A DNA stretch of 64,000 nt, taken from Ceratothoa steindachneri. Lineage: Eukaryota > Arthropoda > Malacostraca > Isopoda > Cymothoidae. Positions 1-13,332 of the stretch are shown here, one piece after another. The notes beneath the pieces were generated by a model. The model did not search any database. It was not told the DNA's origin and saw nothing but the letters and a program-made list of their open reading frames with translations. Numbering within the stretch: the stretch's first letter is position 1; every line of letters begins with the position of its first letter. The stretch is from contig OZ018319.1 of NCBI GenBank assembly GCA_963969495.1, positions 207,029,733-207,093,732 on the forward strand. Direction: 5' to 3'. Made by a program: the position numbers and the translations under genes.

Positions 1-3000
1 AGGTGATTCGTTCGCTACATTCGCTTATAACTCATGATCCAGTAAAGATATTCCCGTCCTTTTCCATTGAGGTCATAGGGTAACATCGTATCGGTAAAAT
101 GACTGTCTCGGAGGTTACGATATTATTAAACATTTTAAAATTGACTGGTAGACATGTTAAGGATATTTGTCGTGAATCCCCATCAAAATTGGTCGAGATA
201 AAATTGTCCAAATTGATGATGGTTGTTTTATCCATTTATTCCAAGGGCTCATCGGAGACTTGCATCCCACTTTTTTATGGGTATTCGGAATTGTTGATCC
301 TTCTACCTCTCCGTCGTTGACTTATATGTGGTTTGTTAACGCTCTTGCCATTTAATCGAAAAGTAATCCGTCCGGAAACAACCTTAGACATAATGATCAA
401 TAGAAAGATTATCAAACATCGAAAATAGACCTTGGCTATACCCATTATGCTGTCTAATATAAATAAATATTGATATTAAAAAAATATACCTAAACTTAGT
501 CATTAAATAAATTCAATAATTAATATTAATTTAAATTCTTTAGATGTATAATATCTTTTAATTTTTATCCCTATTTCAGACTTCTTCACTTAACTTTCTC
601 CGTCTGATTACATTGCCTAATGTAACCTTAGGAGAGGAGGATATGGTTAGTTATTCTACACTTCTTTGCCGCTCGCATCATTCTCAACTATCTTAACATG
701 GTGTAGTAATTTCTTAAAAGAACCTTGATATGATGCTGTGAAAGTGAAAGAGTTTTAAGCATGCTAATCGTTGCATTAAAACTCTCTTCTCCTATAATTT
801 TTTTTTTAAATATATACATAATTTTCCATTTTTTTATGTTTCCCACAGTTTACATTTTAAAAAAATTCCCCATTAATATAAGATTACAAGTACAGATTTT
901 TTTGTTACAAAATTCTGAAAGAAAAATTGTAGTAAAGAAATTAAGAAATTCAGATTAATTTTTCGATTAGAAGCCTAATTCTTAGTAGACCAAATTTATG
1001 TTAGTGAAGAATCGCAGAGCACTTGATTTTCTTGAGTATGATATGAAAGCAGTTTGAAGGAGTTATTTTTGTTTTTTTACATTGCTATTTACATTGTTTC
1101 ACACACGAAACCTGGTATTTTACAAAAAATAAAAGTAACGCTCTCAGTTCACTGAAATATAATTTGCAATCAATATTAAATATTAAAAGTTACAATCGAA
1201 AATAAACGAGAGGCTCTCGGCCACACATCTACCGGCAAGCGTTGAGGTTGAAATGGCACGCAATTTTCAAGATGTAAGCTGCATGGTATCTCGCGATACC
1301 CTTGATTTCCCTCAGCAACGTCAATAACGCACACATAAATGAGAATAACAATATTTCAATCTCCTCTACAAACTTTATTCCTAGTGTTTTTACAACTTAA
1401 TACCTTAAGTGTTATTCATAGAAATCTTACACTTCATCGGGGGCAAGGGAGTTTCAAAATACTCATTGAAAAATCATTTCACAAATAGGTGCCTGAATAT
1501 AAGAGCGAAAGTGCCTGGAATCGCTTATTCCCTTTCCTTTGGTATAACGTCAAATGAAATTGATAACGCGGTTGGGCATTTGCTCAGAGTAGGAACGCAT
1601 TATTGACCTTAGCTTTGGTTATTCAGTTGATTCACCCGATTGGGTGGAGTTTGTACATGGAATTGACCACTTTAAGAGCCTGCAATTGCCTGAACTACGT
1701 GCCTCGCCCCTGTCGATGATTGTTATCGAGGAGGGCAAAGTAACATGGGGCTCTTCGTGACCCAGAAAAGGGCATTGCCGTGCCTATAATTAAATGGGTT
1801 GAGAAATCTCCCAATCGCTCATCGCATCGCCACACCGCCACTTATCGTAATTTCACAAACAGCTGTTCGTTCTTTCTGTCCAAGATTCGAAGGAATCGAC
1901 AGGGGAGGGGAGGGTGATTCCGGGGGAAAGGGTTGTTTCGTGGGGGAAGTGAGGCCTTGGAATAAAGAGGCCCCTTCGACCCGCATTATCATATTAACAT
2001 GGAGCCATTGATGCCTGGTTCGACCCGTTATAAAGACACCGAATGACCAAAAGAGACACTGCGCTATCTGGGGATAGGACGAAGCAAGGCACGCGATGGA
2101 GAATAAATAAGAAAGGGATAGAATGAGGTGAATGAATAAGGAAGGTGTGATAGTGAGTAGAATGAATGATAAAAAGGGGTGAGAGTGAGGGGAATTTCTT
2201 TTATGAAAATTGAGAACAGGTTGGAATTGATGCAAGAGAAAAGGTTTACTTTCGGTCGATAGTGATGGTTCTATGAAACAAAAGACAGGATAAAAAAGGT
2301 GAATTGCTGGAAAGAGCAAGTTTCTACAAAGGGTTATGGCTGAGGAAGACAACAAACCTTGCCAACCCTTCGGTGTGGCAGGTTAAAAAAAATGAAAGGT
2401 ATAAGCTTTGTATAAGGGTCACTGTGACTTAAAAGTAAAAACTCCGATGTGAAGAAGAGAGAAAATTCATCCAAGACATCGTATTGACATGATCTAGAAA
2501 AAACTGGAAGGAAATTAGGACTCTTCATCCACCAAAAAATCCACACGTATATAACACAACACTCTCTCTTGTTTCTGGATCCAAAGACCCCGATATAAAC
2601 CCAGAACAAACATCTCTCCCAAGTCATTACAGTCCCCCTGGCAAACTTCAAATACGCTCAACATACCAAAATAAGAGCATACAAAAACTGCATTAGCCTG
2701 ACTCACAGACCACTGCATCAGCTCTACCAGCAAACAGACACAACTTTAATAGATTCACAATATGCCTGATACTTGTACAAGTTAAAGACATTCTAAAGAT
2801 CCACAGAGTGCTGGTTGGAATATCTCGCCCTCTTCGAGATGTCCATCCATGGGCTGCTTACCTAAAGGTCTCAGCTAAAAGAAAATTAAATCATAATAAT
2901 ATAAAAGAATTAATATTGAGAAAAACGGTGGAATAATCGTGAGGCTGGGAGAACGCCTGTAATTCCTATAACAAAAAAAATCATCACTCCTGATAAATTG

Positions 3001-4720
3001 GGAACCTCTCTAAAGACGAGCCTATCTGTGGACTGAGCCTTGTTCCTCACACCTGTAATTTTAGAAATGTTTAATAGCGAAGATATTCTTTGTGAAACAC
3101 AACATGAGAGAAAGAGTTGAACAAATCTGCTGCTTCGATACTAATTTGATTTTATATACTTTCGAACGGCGGAATGTAAGAGATACGCCAAAGGACTCGC
3201 TTGCATGGAGTTTCTCATTTAATCACTACGTTTACATTCAAAGTTTCGTGAAATTTCACGAAATAAATCTCACGGAATCATTATTTACGTGTCAGCAGAC
3301 ATGTTATACGATCGTTAATGATAATTTTTCTTACAATGGCTGAACTATAACTTTGTGCGTTCATACACTGCATTTACTTTTAACGTCGTAACTGAATAGT
3401 TGTCGTTTATTGCCGTCAGTGTACGCTGGGGCAAATAGGCTTCGTAGACTTCTCGAATTGCTGTTGCATGTAATGAACCACATGCGTAACCACAAGCAGG
3501 ACAATGAAAGTCATAACGATCTTTAATGCCTTAATTACAAGAGAGCCTATACTGGTAGGCCTGAGAGCTGATGTTGATACGCGGTTGGCTAGGAGATCTG
3601 AGGCTTAATGTTAGGCAGAGTGCCACGCAGAATCAGCAGTAATGGATTGGATGTATTTTTAGTCGCCCGCCTTCATGTGATTGGGCAACGCACATAAGCG
3701 CAATGACTGGGAAATGACTCCGATTTGACTGCATCACATAATTCAGGAAAACATATCATGACTAATGGCTTCTCTCTGGTGAGAGTCTTCACTTGTGGGA
3801 TTCTTCTTCTGCAGATGACATTCTCGGTTACCTCGTATATGATAATTTCCCTCTCTCTAAAAAGGTACAAAGTGGCGCAAATAAGAGTAACAGGGGTTCC
3901 CTAGAGTAGCATAAATACATATCAATACAATAAAAATATAAATATCAATAAATAAAGTAGCCCGTGCACTCGCAATACACAGCTGGGCACGATTTAAACA
4001 TGTTCACACCTTGCCCTACTTTTTCGTGCGCCACGATGTACTTCTTAATTTGATTTCGCATTTATTGATTTTTAAATAAATGCCGTTTTGTGTAGCAAGT
4101 GGAATGTCCATACCGTCTTCCTTCGTATGCGCAACACATCCCCCTTCCATTTATAGAGGCCTCGGAAGGGGTTAATTATCCACATACCCTAACGAAAGAT
4201 TGCCATACCCACAGAGTTGGTGGCATATTCCAAAACACAATACTGTTGTTCATCCTACCCACTCCCCCCCAGGATGGTCTGTCCTTGATGCTCTTGAGCT
4301 TGCAGCGGCTTTCATTCTGATATATATGTAAATGTCATCTTCCGGTCCTCGGATCTCGTCTCCAATTGAACGTGGTGAAATTAACCTTCTTCCTTCATTT
4401 CAATTTCATTGGTGAATAGTTAATTTTCTGCTCCGTAAGTTTTCGCATCTCGCGTACTGATGTATGAAGGTTCTTCTCGGCCATTGTCTTCAATGCGTTG
4501 ACATCTAAGGGTGGTTTTCTCCCACAAGCCCCTTGACCTTTAAGGCTTTCATGACATTCTAAACTTTCGAAACCCAGGCTTTAATGTAAATTCTGTAAAC
4601 CAGCAAATGGGCATATGTCGGGTTAATGATGTTAGGTCTGTTTTCTGACAGAATAATTGTTGATATTATCTTTGTTTAGTTTGGTAAAGAACGCATGACA
4701 AAATGCCTTGTACAGAGTAT
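1..4720. other. AT-rich DNA without a recognised gene
   Basis: Short open frames occur on both strands (for example 1819-2355 minus and 32-235 minus) but none shows a domain, a zinc-binding pattern or an RT/transposase motif I can name. Composition is AT-rich, with locally purine-rich text around 2.1-2.5 kb. Diverged intergenic or very old repeat DNA is the simplest reading; unrecognised exons cannot be excluded by eye. Confidence 0.5.
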
Positions 4721-4721
4721 A

Positions 4722-4746
4722 CCCCCCCCCCCCCCACAAAAAAAAC
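4722..4746. repeat. poly-C / poly-A low-complexity tract
   Basis: A run of 14 C residues is followed almost at once by an A-rich run. Simple-sequence tract with no further structure visible. Confidence 0.8.
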
Positions 4747-4863
4747 CCGGCCCTTAACTTCCGATAGGTTTCATTTCTCAAGGTTTTAAGTAATTAAAAA
4801 TTGAAGACTATCGAAAGTTGGGGGGGAGGGGGCGTTTTAGGGTGGTCACGCTGTATTAGGGCT

Positions 4864-5150
4864 GTTTCTTGGTCAAATACCTTGTTGATGTTAGGCCTGT
4901 TCCATCGCTAAGCTGTGTTAGTTGTGTTAATATACAAATCTATCTCTAAATAACTCATTGATATTAGATCTTTTTCATAATCAAATGCTTAGTCGATGTT
5001 ATGTTTGTTTGATTACAAACAATGTTAGGTCTGTGCTATAGCTAAATGCCTTGACCTTAGTAATGCTTAGTAAACAAACTCATGGGCAAATGCATAGTAG
5101 ATGTTAGCTTTGTTTCATGGTCAAATGCATTGTCGATGCTAGGTCTGTTT
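4864..5150. repeat. degenerate minisatellite, ~36-bp unit
   Basis: The words 'GTCAAATGC', 'TTGTTGATG' and 'TTAGGTCTG' recur in the same order about every 33-45 bases, clearest at 4865-4899, 4972-5010 and 5110-5147. About seven or eight diverged units can be followed by eye. Upstream partial units ('GATGTTAGGTCTG' near 4627) suggest the array was once longer. Non-coding tandem repeat. Confidence 0.6.
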
Positions 5151-7830
5151 AGCAAATATCAAAGCTCTTTTTGCCTGGAAGTTGAAGGATATAAAATGTT
5201 CTTCGGATTTGGGTCCAACACCCAATAACTCGGAAGCCTTGTAAGCAACACAGTAGGTCTGAATTTGTGGATTATTTTGCAAACAGAAAAATACATCAAA
5301 GAAACATGCCCAATAGCGTAGGGAAACAGTATATTTTAGCATTTTTGCCTTCATACTACTGATTTGTATGATTTCTTAGGCTCGGTATTCAAATGAATGC
5401 AATCAGCAGTGGTATTCGTCTACCATAGCAATTATTAGCTATGATTATTTGGACTTAAATCAATTACGTACTGAGCGACCCACAAATCATGACGGTCCCA
5501 AGGTCGTCGATGATTATATGTAATATAAACCGTACTGAAAGTACAAGTCTCACCCAGTGATAAGTTCAGAGAAGTATGATATTTGATCGTACAAGATACC
5601 AGGAGAATGGTATCTTGAAGGCTATGTGGTGTGTCTCAAATAGGAATTATATTAAGTGCTCTACTCTCCTACCACAACAGGTGAAAACTATCAATAATAC
5701 TATCAGATGACTCCTGCTATTTCATAATAGAACAATTTTCAGGGATGATTCTTGTATAAGTGTAGTGGTATGACATTACATTATATCAATACCATATTAT
5801 ATCTATGGGAGAGGACCACTAGCTTGAAAGCGAACCGACAAAAGGGACGGAAAACCACGCGTTCAGACGGGCTGAGTAACGAGAGAGTGCAATGAGGTCA
5901 GGTAAATTCTGGACAATGGCAAAGTTCAAGGTTATTTAAAGAGACTTGTACAAAAATAGAATTTTATTTACACAAAAAAATTAATAAGAGAATTGAAGGG
6001 TAAAATTACCCGAGAGAATTAACGGGCAAAAATCACATCAATAAACAAAGGGGGGAAGATTAACTCAATTGGGTTACTGAAGGGGGGAGGGGGGTTGGCT
6101 TACGGATGTCTTCTGTACGTGAGGTGAGACCGCTCGGACTTCAGAGCGGGAGGTTGGAGTGATGACCGTTCTCCAAAAGCAAGGGGGGGGGGTAACTTCC
6201 GGTCCAGGGAAGAGTATTTCGGCTACCCGAAATAAGGGGAGCTTCGACAGGAGTTGATGAAAGAAGTCGGAAAAATCACTCGGGGCGATCGTTCAGTGGA
6301 ATTACATCCTGGCTGGGGTGGGGCTAATTCCAAATACACAAAATAGTCCAGCTGTCACTTTGCTTTGTTGCTAGTACTTGACTTGGAACCATGGGGAAAT
6401 CTTCTGGGTTCTGGTAAGACTCCTCAATTCTGTGTCTCTTCCGGGGAGTCGAGCGTTATTTATGTCCGAGGCTCTCCCCGGAGTTGGGGGTTAGCGGGAA
6501 ACAGCTCTACTCTCGAAGGGCCTCGTATCTTCTTGCAGAGCTATTTTAGCCCGCATAAAGGTGAATCGTGAGGGGGCTCGACTCGAGGCTACCGCTTGTG
6601 GAAGGATGGGGTGGGGGGGGTAGGCTTACCACTTTAGGCCTAGCCGGGCCTTCTGCTGCACATTGGAGTTCCTTTCTGCTAAAGATCTTCCACGTGGGGA
6701 TTCCCTCACAATAAGGATGGGATGATTGGAGAGAAAAATAGGTGGAAAATGTAAACAATCATATTTCCAAATGCCTTTTTGTTTACGGGAGCGAAATAGT
6801 ACTGTTTATCTGAAAATTTGGTTAATTTCCCTAATCTTTTGTTTGAATTCTTTCTCGACAACAGGAATTATTCAATCAAGACGTGCGTCACGGCAGCTCG
6901 CGATTCGCTTGGAATCTGATTTTTTTTCTTTCTTGCCCCGGAATATTTTATGACAGCCGGAATCATCGCACCAGCCATTAAATGAGGATCATAACCACAT
7001 TGAAAAGAAGGGTAAAAATCACCTTGTTGGTATATGTGCAAATTTTCTTTTTCTCTTTAAGTATAGTGGGGTACTTCGTAATAAATCAAAGTGAACAAAA
7101 GTACTAGTTCCTAGTTTTATTGGCATAGAGAGCCGCATCCTTCATCTGTTAAGAAATATTATAATATTTATAAGTAGGAAATTTTAAAAAACAGCTTGAA
7201 GTGCAGCAAGTTTGCACTACTGCGCGTCTAGTAGATAAGAGTAATAAGGTCAAATGGCTGGAAGATTGGCTTAGTTTACCACGCAAGAGAAAAGCTGCGT
7301 ATCCGCGCCAAAACGAAGAGCTGTGTAAAGAGGTGGAATCTGAGGGATTCCAGTTCATGCGACAGGACGCGCTTAGCGGATTTTGACCAAGACAACAAAA
7401 TAAAATGCGTACGCAGCTATTACTATCCTATAGAGCAAAATGTTAGCCATATTTTTTTACGCCACAAGACATTCAAGAAGATTGGTTTCTAAGTACTCTA
7501 GAATTCTTTTGTCAGGGTTCATTCCAAAAAGAATTTCTCAATGACCCTCAGTTAGTCTCCTTTCGTGCAGATACACATTGTCATCATCACTTCGCACACC
7601 AACACACTCGGTCTCGCATAACCTCTTACCATGTCACATCATACACTTCTTATGAATTGCTTTTTCACTCACGAACTATCCTTATCCTTCCATAATATAG
7701 TCTCATTCTCAGAAATTAACGATAGTATCAGCATACTATCGTGTATCAGCATAATAACATAATCTGACCAAATCTATACTCAGAAACGGTCTGATTAGAA
7801 CAGAAATGTTTTTCATATTCAAGACTTTGT
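5151..7830. other. non-coding DNA with poly-G tracts
   Basis: No recognisable gene. The part between about 6.04 and 6.65 kb is richer in G than its surroundings and carries several runs of 7-10 G (near 6080, 6184 and 6611). Short open frames on both strands lack known motifs. Confidence 0.45.
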
Positions 7831-7839
7831 CATCGCAGT

Positions 7840-8410
7840 CCAACTAATCTGTACTGCATCATTCACAATATGCCGTAGATACTTAAAATTTTGCACTTGT
7901 TCAACACACCGCACGCTCTAATATAGCACCATTACCTATCTTTAAAACCAAACATCATCGAGATTACCACATTTAATCCCATCTTCAAATTTAGTTTCCC
8001 AAATGCTTCAAGAACCACTTCCAATCACTCTTCCTTCCAGCATACATCAACAAAGGCAGCTCCCATAAAGCTCCATTAATTTTGACCCTCCCTTCTCTAC
8101 CTTCACACTGTACTTCATCCTACAACTCCATCAATAAATATATTAAATAACCATGACGACATTACACATTGCCTACCTCCACCACCTATAGGAAAACAAT
8201 CACTCTATCATTCACTTTAACAATCTCGTTACGTTTACTTCCGAAATAAAATTTTTTCACTACTTATAACAGTTTACCGCCCAAGTAAGTGATGACCTGT
8301 CAGAGCACTTGAGCCGTTTTCTCTATGCACTATAAACCAAGCTTGCTCATTCACTCTCTCAGTTATCCAACTTACGCACACAATCAGAATTTTTCCATAT
8401 AATTTCCTAC
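7840..8410 (-). pseudogene. decayed non-LTR retrotransposon reverse transcriptase
   Basis: Read on the minus strand, 8190-8121 gives a degenerate G-x-R-Q-C-V-M-S-S-W-L followed by F-N-I-F-I-D-G-V-V, the conserved stretch just before the polymerase box in a LINE RT type common in arthropod genomes. The catalytic Y-A-D-D follows as 'YAG..' at about 8045-8037. Further on, 'EQVQNFKYL' at 7902-7876 matches the usual 'E.V..FKYLG' segment. Upstream, 'RVNEQ..F' near 8370 fits the region before motif A. Frameshifts and stops are numerous, so this is an old dead copy; its ends cannot be placed. Family assignment rests on motif order only. Confidence 0.6.
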
Positions 8411-8419
8411 ATCACTTAA

Positions 8420-11400
8420 ACTTATTTTATTTAGTTTTTGCATTCAAATTTCTATTCTTCCGTTATACCATTACAATTCCACAGCATTATTTCACTTCCT
8501 ATATACTCTTCCACTCTCGTAGGCCCATTCATCAAACCCACTGGTCCCATTCGACAACGTTCATATGATCCAATCCAACTCCTCATTTTTTCAAACTCTG
8601 ACATCGCTTATGATTTCTTACATGTTTATCGATTGCATAAGCTATTAAAAAACTCACTTGCACTGTCCAAGGGAATGATATTTGCTTACTGTCCCATGTC
8701 CATGTTGTTCAGTTGATAAAATTACTTTTACTCAAAAGTATCCCTCCCATTCTTATCTTCCATGTTCATACAGCTCTTCTTTCCTTGGTTTCCCTCTTTG
8801 CGATCGTTTTTCGAGCTGAATTTCCCGTTTTTATTTGAATTATCTTTTATCTTCGTTTCACTGCTTCATTTTTTACTTTTTGACTGTCTAATTCCTTAGA
8901 TTATGGCCCTATTCCCTTAAATATATACTTTTATTCGTATCTCTTTGCTACGCTCATCTCTACTATGAAGCGGCGCAAGTATGCTTCGTGTAACACTCCA
9001 CAGCTCGTTCCACATCACCATTTAAAAAGTTGGTTTTACTCTCTTTTCAGGTTTATTATACTCAGCTACGACCTTTGGACTACCTAATATAACTTCATTT
9101 TACCTGTTTTACATTTTATATTACTCAATAGTCATATTTGATTCGTCTCTTCAGCTATCCATAATTGCTACCTTACTCAATTTTCGTATGAACTCCGTCC
9201 ATTTTATCTTTACTCTTCACAAACATGTGATTAGCTATTATCAAACACCACTCTCTCTATTCCAAGGGGAAGATTAATTATAGCTTTATATAAACACCTC
9301 TTTCCTTATTTCGCGAAAGCAGTTATACCTGTGTACACCTTTTAATGAAAGAACGTGGGCGTCATAAAGGAATTTCTCTCAGCAGAAAAATCTACCTCAT
9401 TTCTCCATCTTCAGTTTATCCAGATATGCCAAAACCCCAAGTTATTTTATCTTTTGCTCTATCAACAATACATTCATTCCTATTTCTTACAATTATGAAT
9501 GGATTTTGAGACGTATTTCCATTCAACAAGTCACTAGAGGTATTATAGACTACCACCCACCTTTTAGCTCATGCTTTTCCTTAGTCGATAGACATTCGCT
9601 CTGGGCAGATACGTCGCCTTGAAGAGTCTTAGTTTTTTTTTAATATAAATAAAAATAAGAGAAATACATAAAAAGAGAGAAACTATGGAAAGAACCGAAG
9701 AGTTCAAGAAGTTTATGGCATATATGATAGCAAATCCGAGATGTCAATCTCTCAATAGATGTGACAAAGTATCACTTCTAAAGAAGGGCGAATGTTAACT
9801 CCCTCTTAGGAAATGTCAAAATGGAATGGGCTGAAAATATGGCATAAAAAGTTGATTTGGACACATATCATATTCTTGTCGAAGTATTAATCAGGCAGAA
9901 GAAAATGCAAGAGTAGTTAGTTTCTGACACCTTCTTTTAAAGACTCACTCCCTCTCTATCCCTCTCTGAGCCAATTCCAATCTATATGATGGGACCGCAC
10001 ATGAAAGCTAAAAGAAAACACATGTAAACATGCACATCTCTAATGGCAGTTGTGAGTCTCGTCCCTCATTTGCTTCCATTAAATCTTTGAAGGTCTAAAT
10101 ATGTTTAGATTTGCTTTGCATTAAGCCGTGTCATTTGAGAGGTCGCTCGCTGCCGCTTTTAACACAAATCATCTTTTAGCCTTCTCTCGTTGTTTGGTTT
10201 ATTATTAAAAGAATGAAGGCGCTTTTTGTTAGAGTAGAGTGATGTCTTTCGAAATACATATATTAGTAATTATTTTCCTACCACACACGAACACACAAGA
10301 AGAAAATAGACAAGCCAAATATAGCAGAAATAACATTATTTTAAACTTGCGATTTTTAAATACTTTTTAAAAATAAATTAATGCTCTGTGGTGCCATTGG
10401 CTACTTCAATAGGAATCACTCGTTTAATTGTATATTAATAACGGGGGTTATATTCAACGAGTTTATTGCTGAAGACACGTTTTGTACTTGGTACATAGAA
10501 GAAATGAGCTATACGAGCCCAATTGGGTTTATGTCAAGGTAGAGAGGGACTTGGCAAAAGACATTTTATACTTTATTTGGCTTCTATTATACTTTCTTTT
10601 TATACTATGGCATCGAGTTATAGTAAAAAAAAATAAAATAGCCTAAATCTTATTCTTAGAATAAAACTGATAAGTTCCAAAACTAATCTCAAGAAATATC
10701 AAGCAAATTGAATGGTTACTTCCCTGAGTAAGGTCATTATATTGAAGTGTTAGGTGTTACCTTGTGTCAAACTCCTAGCTAGGGAATAATTACCAGGTAT
10801 ATGGCTCCAATAGGTGTGAAAAGTGAACAAATGTTGACATGTCCGAAAAAAATTATGATCTGCTAATTATTCAGAGACTTTGTGTGCACTTTGTAGCGCT
10901 CATTTCCCAACTTAATGTAAGTTGCTGTTTAGAGGGACTTCTTTACGGCAATTCGTCCATAAAAAGGTGATGGAAATAATTTGATGCTGTTCTTTAGCTA
11001 ATTTTATTTATCGAGATATTTAATAAAGATTATTTTAAATAGAAATCTAAAGTCGGTGATGTATTGCCTTTTCGTTAATGATTAATAATTAATGTTCTAT
11101 TATTATTATTCCGAGTTTCATAGTTTTTGTGACTCAGATTATCCCAGAATCTCTCTTAAAACTAGAAATTACCATGAAATTTTTACCTTGTACGAACAGT
11201 TGCTGTGATAAATGAGAACAATTTGAAATTATAATTACCGGTAATTAATTTCTAGCGTGTTTATCAAATGTGATAAACCATAGTACATTTCTTAAATTAA
11301 CCGCTAATTTTTCATTGCTATAAAGCTAAAATGGAAAAGTGACATATAATTAAATTAATCAAATTTAGGTTGTTAAGAAGTTAGGCAACTATGTAATATT

Positions 11401-11799
11401 GCATGTAAATACGAATAATTTTGTTAAATTTGTCAATTTTATTAGGGGACAAAATAAATAGATTCTTTTATTTTACGATTGTTTACTAATTCTTGGCTTT
11501 CGAAATGCTATTTTCTATGGACGCCTTTAGATAGGAATTATCTTCGAATGACTCTTCTCATTGAGGGATATAATATAACTAAATTAAATGAAAGTACTGA
11601 CTATAGGTATATGTAGCTTGTTTCTCAGTTCCGACACTCTACTTTTTTAACTTAATGGGATCGATTTGGCTACAGCTAGTATAACCTCTGATCCTAACCG
11701 TCGCCATATGGTACTTCTTCCTAACTCTTCATCCTAGCAATTTCCTTTTGCGCGGGAACCCTGAGTTACTAAACCCCCTAAAACGACCTGCTCTTCTCT
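8420..11799. other. AT-rich DNA without a recognised gene
   Basis: Pyrimidine-rich text up to about 9.5 kb may continue the LINE relic, but I see no motif in it. From 9.6 to 11.7 kb the sequence is AT-rich with a short (TTA)n-like run near 11.1 kb and nothing recognisable. Its last ~100 bases (11.70-11.80 kb) probably belong to the older CR1/L2-like element that resumes at 18,675. Confidence 0.4.
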
Positions 11800-11815
11800 T
11801 TTCTCATTAACTCCA
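11800..11815. repeat. 5' target-site duplication of LINE copy 1
   Basis: 'TTTCTCATTAACTCCA' here matches 'TTTCGTTAACTCCA' directly after the poly-A at 18661-18674, with a perfect 9-base core. It coincides with an abrupt change from AT-rich flank to GC-rich element, so the two lines of evidence place the same 5' boundary. Confidence 0.6.
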
Positions 11816-12432
11816 CCCCGTAAGGGGCGCGGCGATTTGCCATCCTGGCTGCCGTGCTGACGGGACTCAGCACCCCGTCCGACCCCAGCTTAGCCTCTTC
11901 TTCTTCCTTCAAACACTTGTTTCCTCGCTTTTCATACAACGACTCCCACAACTTTCTCTGGTCAGCCTCTAATTTCACAGGGTAGATGCTGACCTTCTTC
12001 TCAAGCCAACCTTCCTGGATCATGGCTGAGGGATGAGGGGGCAACGTTCCCTAACCCCTGAGCTCGAGTTTGGGATGAGTTTTTTTTAACAACCTGCTTC
12101 ATCCCCACCCATACCTTCCTCACAACCCTTTTCTTCTCCTCTTCACAATCTATCCTTTTACGCCGTGTTCAAGGTGGAACCGCCATGCCGATGGACTGCC
12201 AGGACACCAGGCGGGAGGGGTGGTCCCAAATGGCTGCGCCTGTCTCTGCCAGGCCTGTAAGCACCTCTTGCAGAGCGACCAACTGTGGGAGGTGGTGATC
12301 TATTGCGTCTTGCAGAAAATTTAGGGTTACCCAATGATGTTAAAAAACAAAATCTCCCCCTAATTCCCCATTGCTCATCGACGGAGCCACCCTCGGGCAC
12401 CTCCAACGAAAAAATGGAGGTCCCCCCCCCCT

Positions 12433-13320
12433 GTGCTTGCGCAGGGGACCCTCCATATTTCTTTAACCGGAGAGAAGACTTACTCCTCTCCTACGCCTAC
12501 GGGTGAAGGGAACTTCCCCTCACCCCCTTCTCTGGAGGTGCTTTCGGACACCTCCCTATTTACAGCGGCAGTCACTCCTTTTCTTTCTAAGGGGACTGCC
12601 AAGAATGCCAGCAGGCAGCCCATTGCCGACCGCTCCTCGTTTAAGCGGCTCGATAGGGAAAACCCCCTTAGGGGGGGAGAGGAAAGCCAGGCCCCTTTGG
12701 TCGCTTCCCTCAAAAGGCCTGCTGGCAAGAATATGAAACCTTGCCGGGGTCAAGGCCTGTGCCTCCCCACGAAAGACTGGTGACGCTGCCAAGGGGACCT
12801 GCGATGTCCTGGGAGGGGATGGCCAACTGGAGGCCCCTCCTGTGATAGACATGGCCCTTGAGGAAACCAAGCCTCAGACGGTAGGACCTTCCATGGGGGG
12901 AAATCCGGGCTCGGCGCCAAGCACCGAACCCGAATCCGACCCTATGCAAGGGCCTCCTCAAACGGCTGAGGGCTCCGAGGCAGTACAAGGAGGGGAGGGG
13001 TCTCCTCCAACCGGTGCCCCTGCAAACACCAGGAACTTCTCCATTTCGGAAAAGGACCTGGCTGAGGCCGGTCCATCTGGCCCTAGGGGCTCCTATCGGC
13101 GGAGGTGAGAAGCGGGTTCATTCCCCGCCTCCTCTCCAAAGAAGAAAAAGACGAAAAAGACAAAGACTAAGAAGACTCGGCGCTCCTCTCCATCCGCGGG
13201 GGCTACGGGGACGGATGGGTCTGCTGCGACTTTGGCAAGCGACCAAGCCAAGATCGGCACATCCGGCCCCTCTGCCCCCCCCTGGTTTCGGAGCCCCTGA
13301 CTAAGACTAAAAGTGCACAG
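12433..13320 (+). pseudogene. LINE copy 1 ORF1, N-terminal low-complexity part
   Basis: Frames 12433-12783 and 12842-13108 on the plus strand encode Pro/Ser/Gly-rich, poorly structured protein, then a Lys/Arg-rich stretch (about 13110-13160, 'KKKKTKKTKTKK') and another Ser/Ala-rich part before the zinc-knuckle domain. Such disordered, basic N termini are usual for LINE ORF1 nucleic-acid chaperone proteins. The pieces lie in different frames, so at least two indels separate them. The true start codon cannot be fixed; 12433 is simply the first Met of a long open frame. Confidence 0.5.
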
Positions 13321-13332
13321 GGCGGAGCCTCG

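Noticed and set aside
32..320. Overlapping frames on both strands at the window start, faintly like a LINE ORF1 on the minus strand
   Set aside because: No zinc knuckle or other fixed motif could be found, so the resemblance is not supportable.
1819..2355. 178-codon minus-strand frame
   Set aside because: Low-complexity Ser/Leu/Pro/Phe composition opposite purine-rich DNA; no motif, no flanking support, so not called as a gene.
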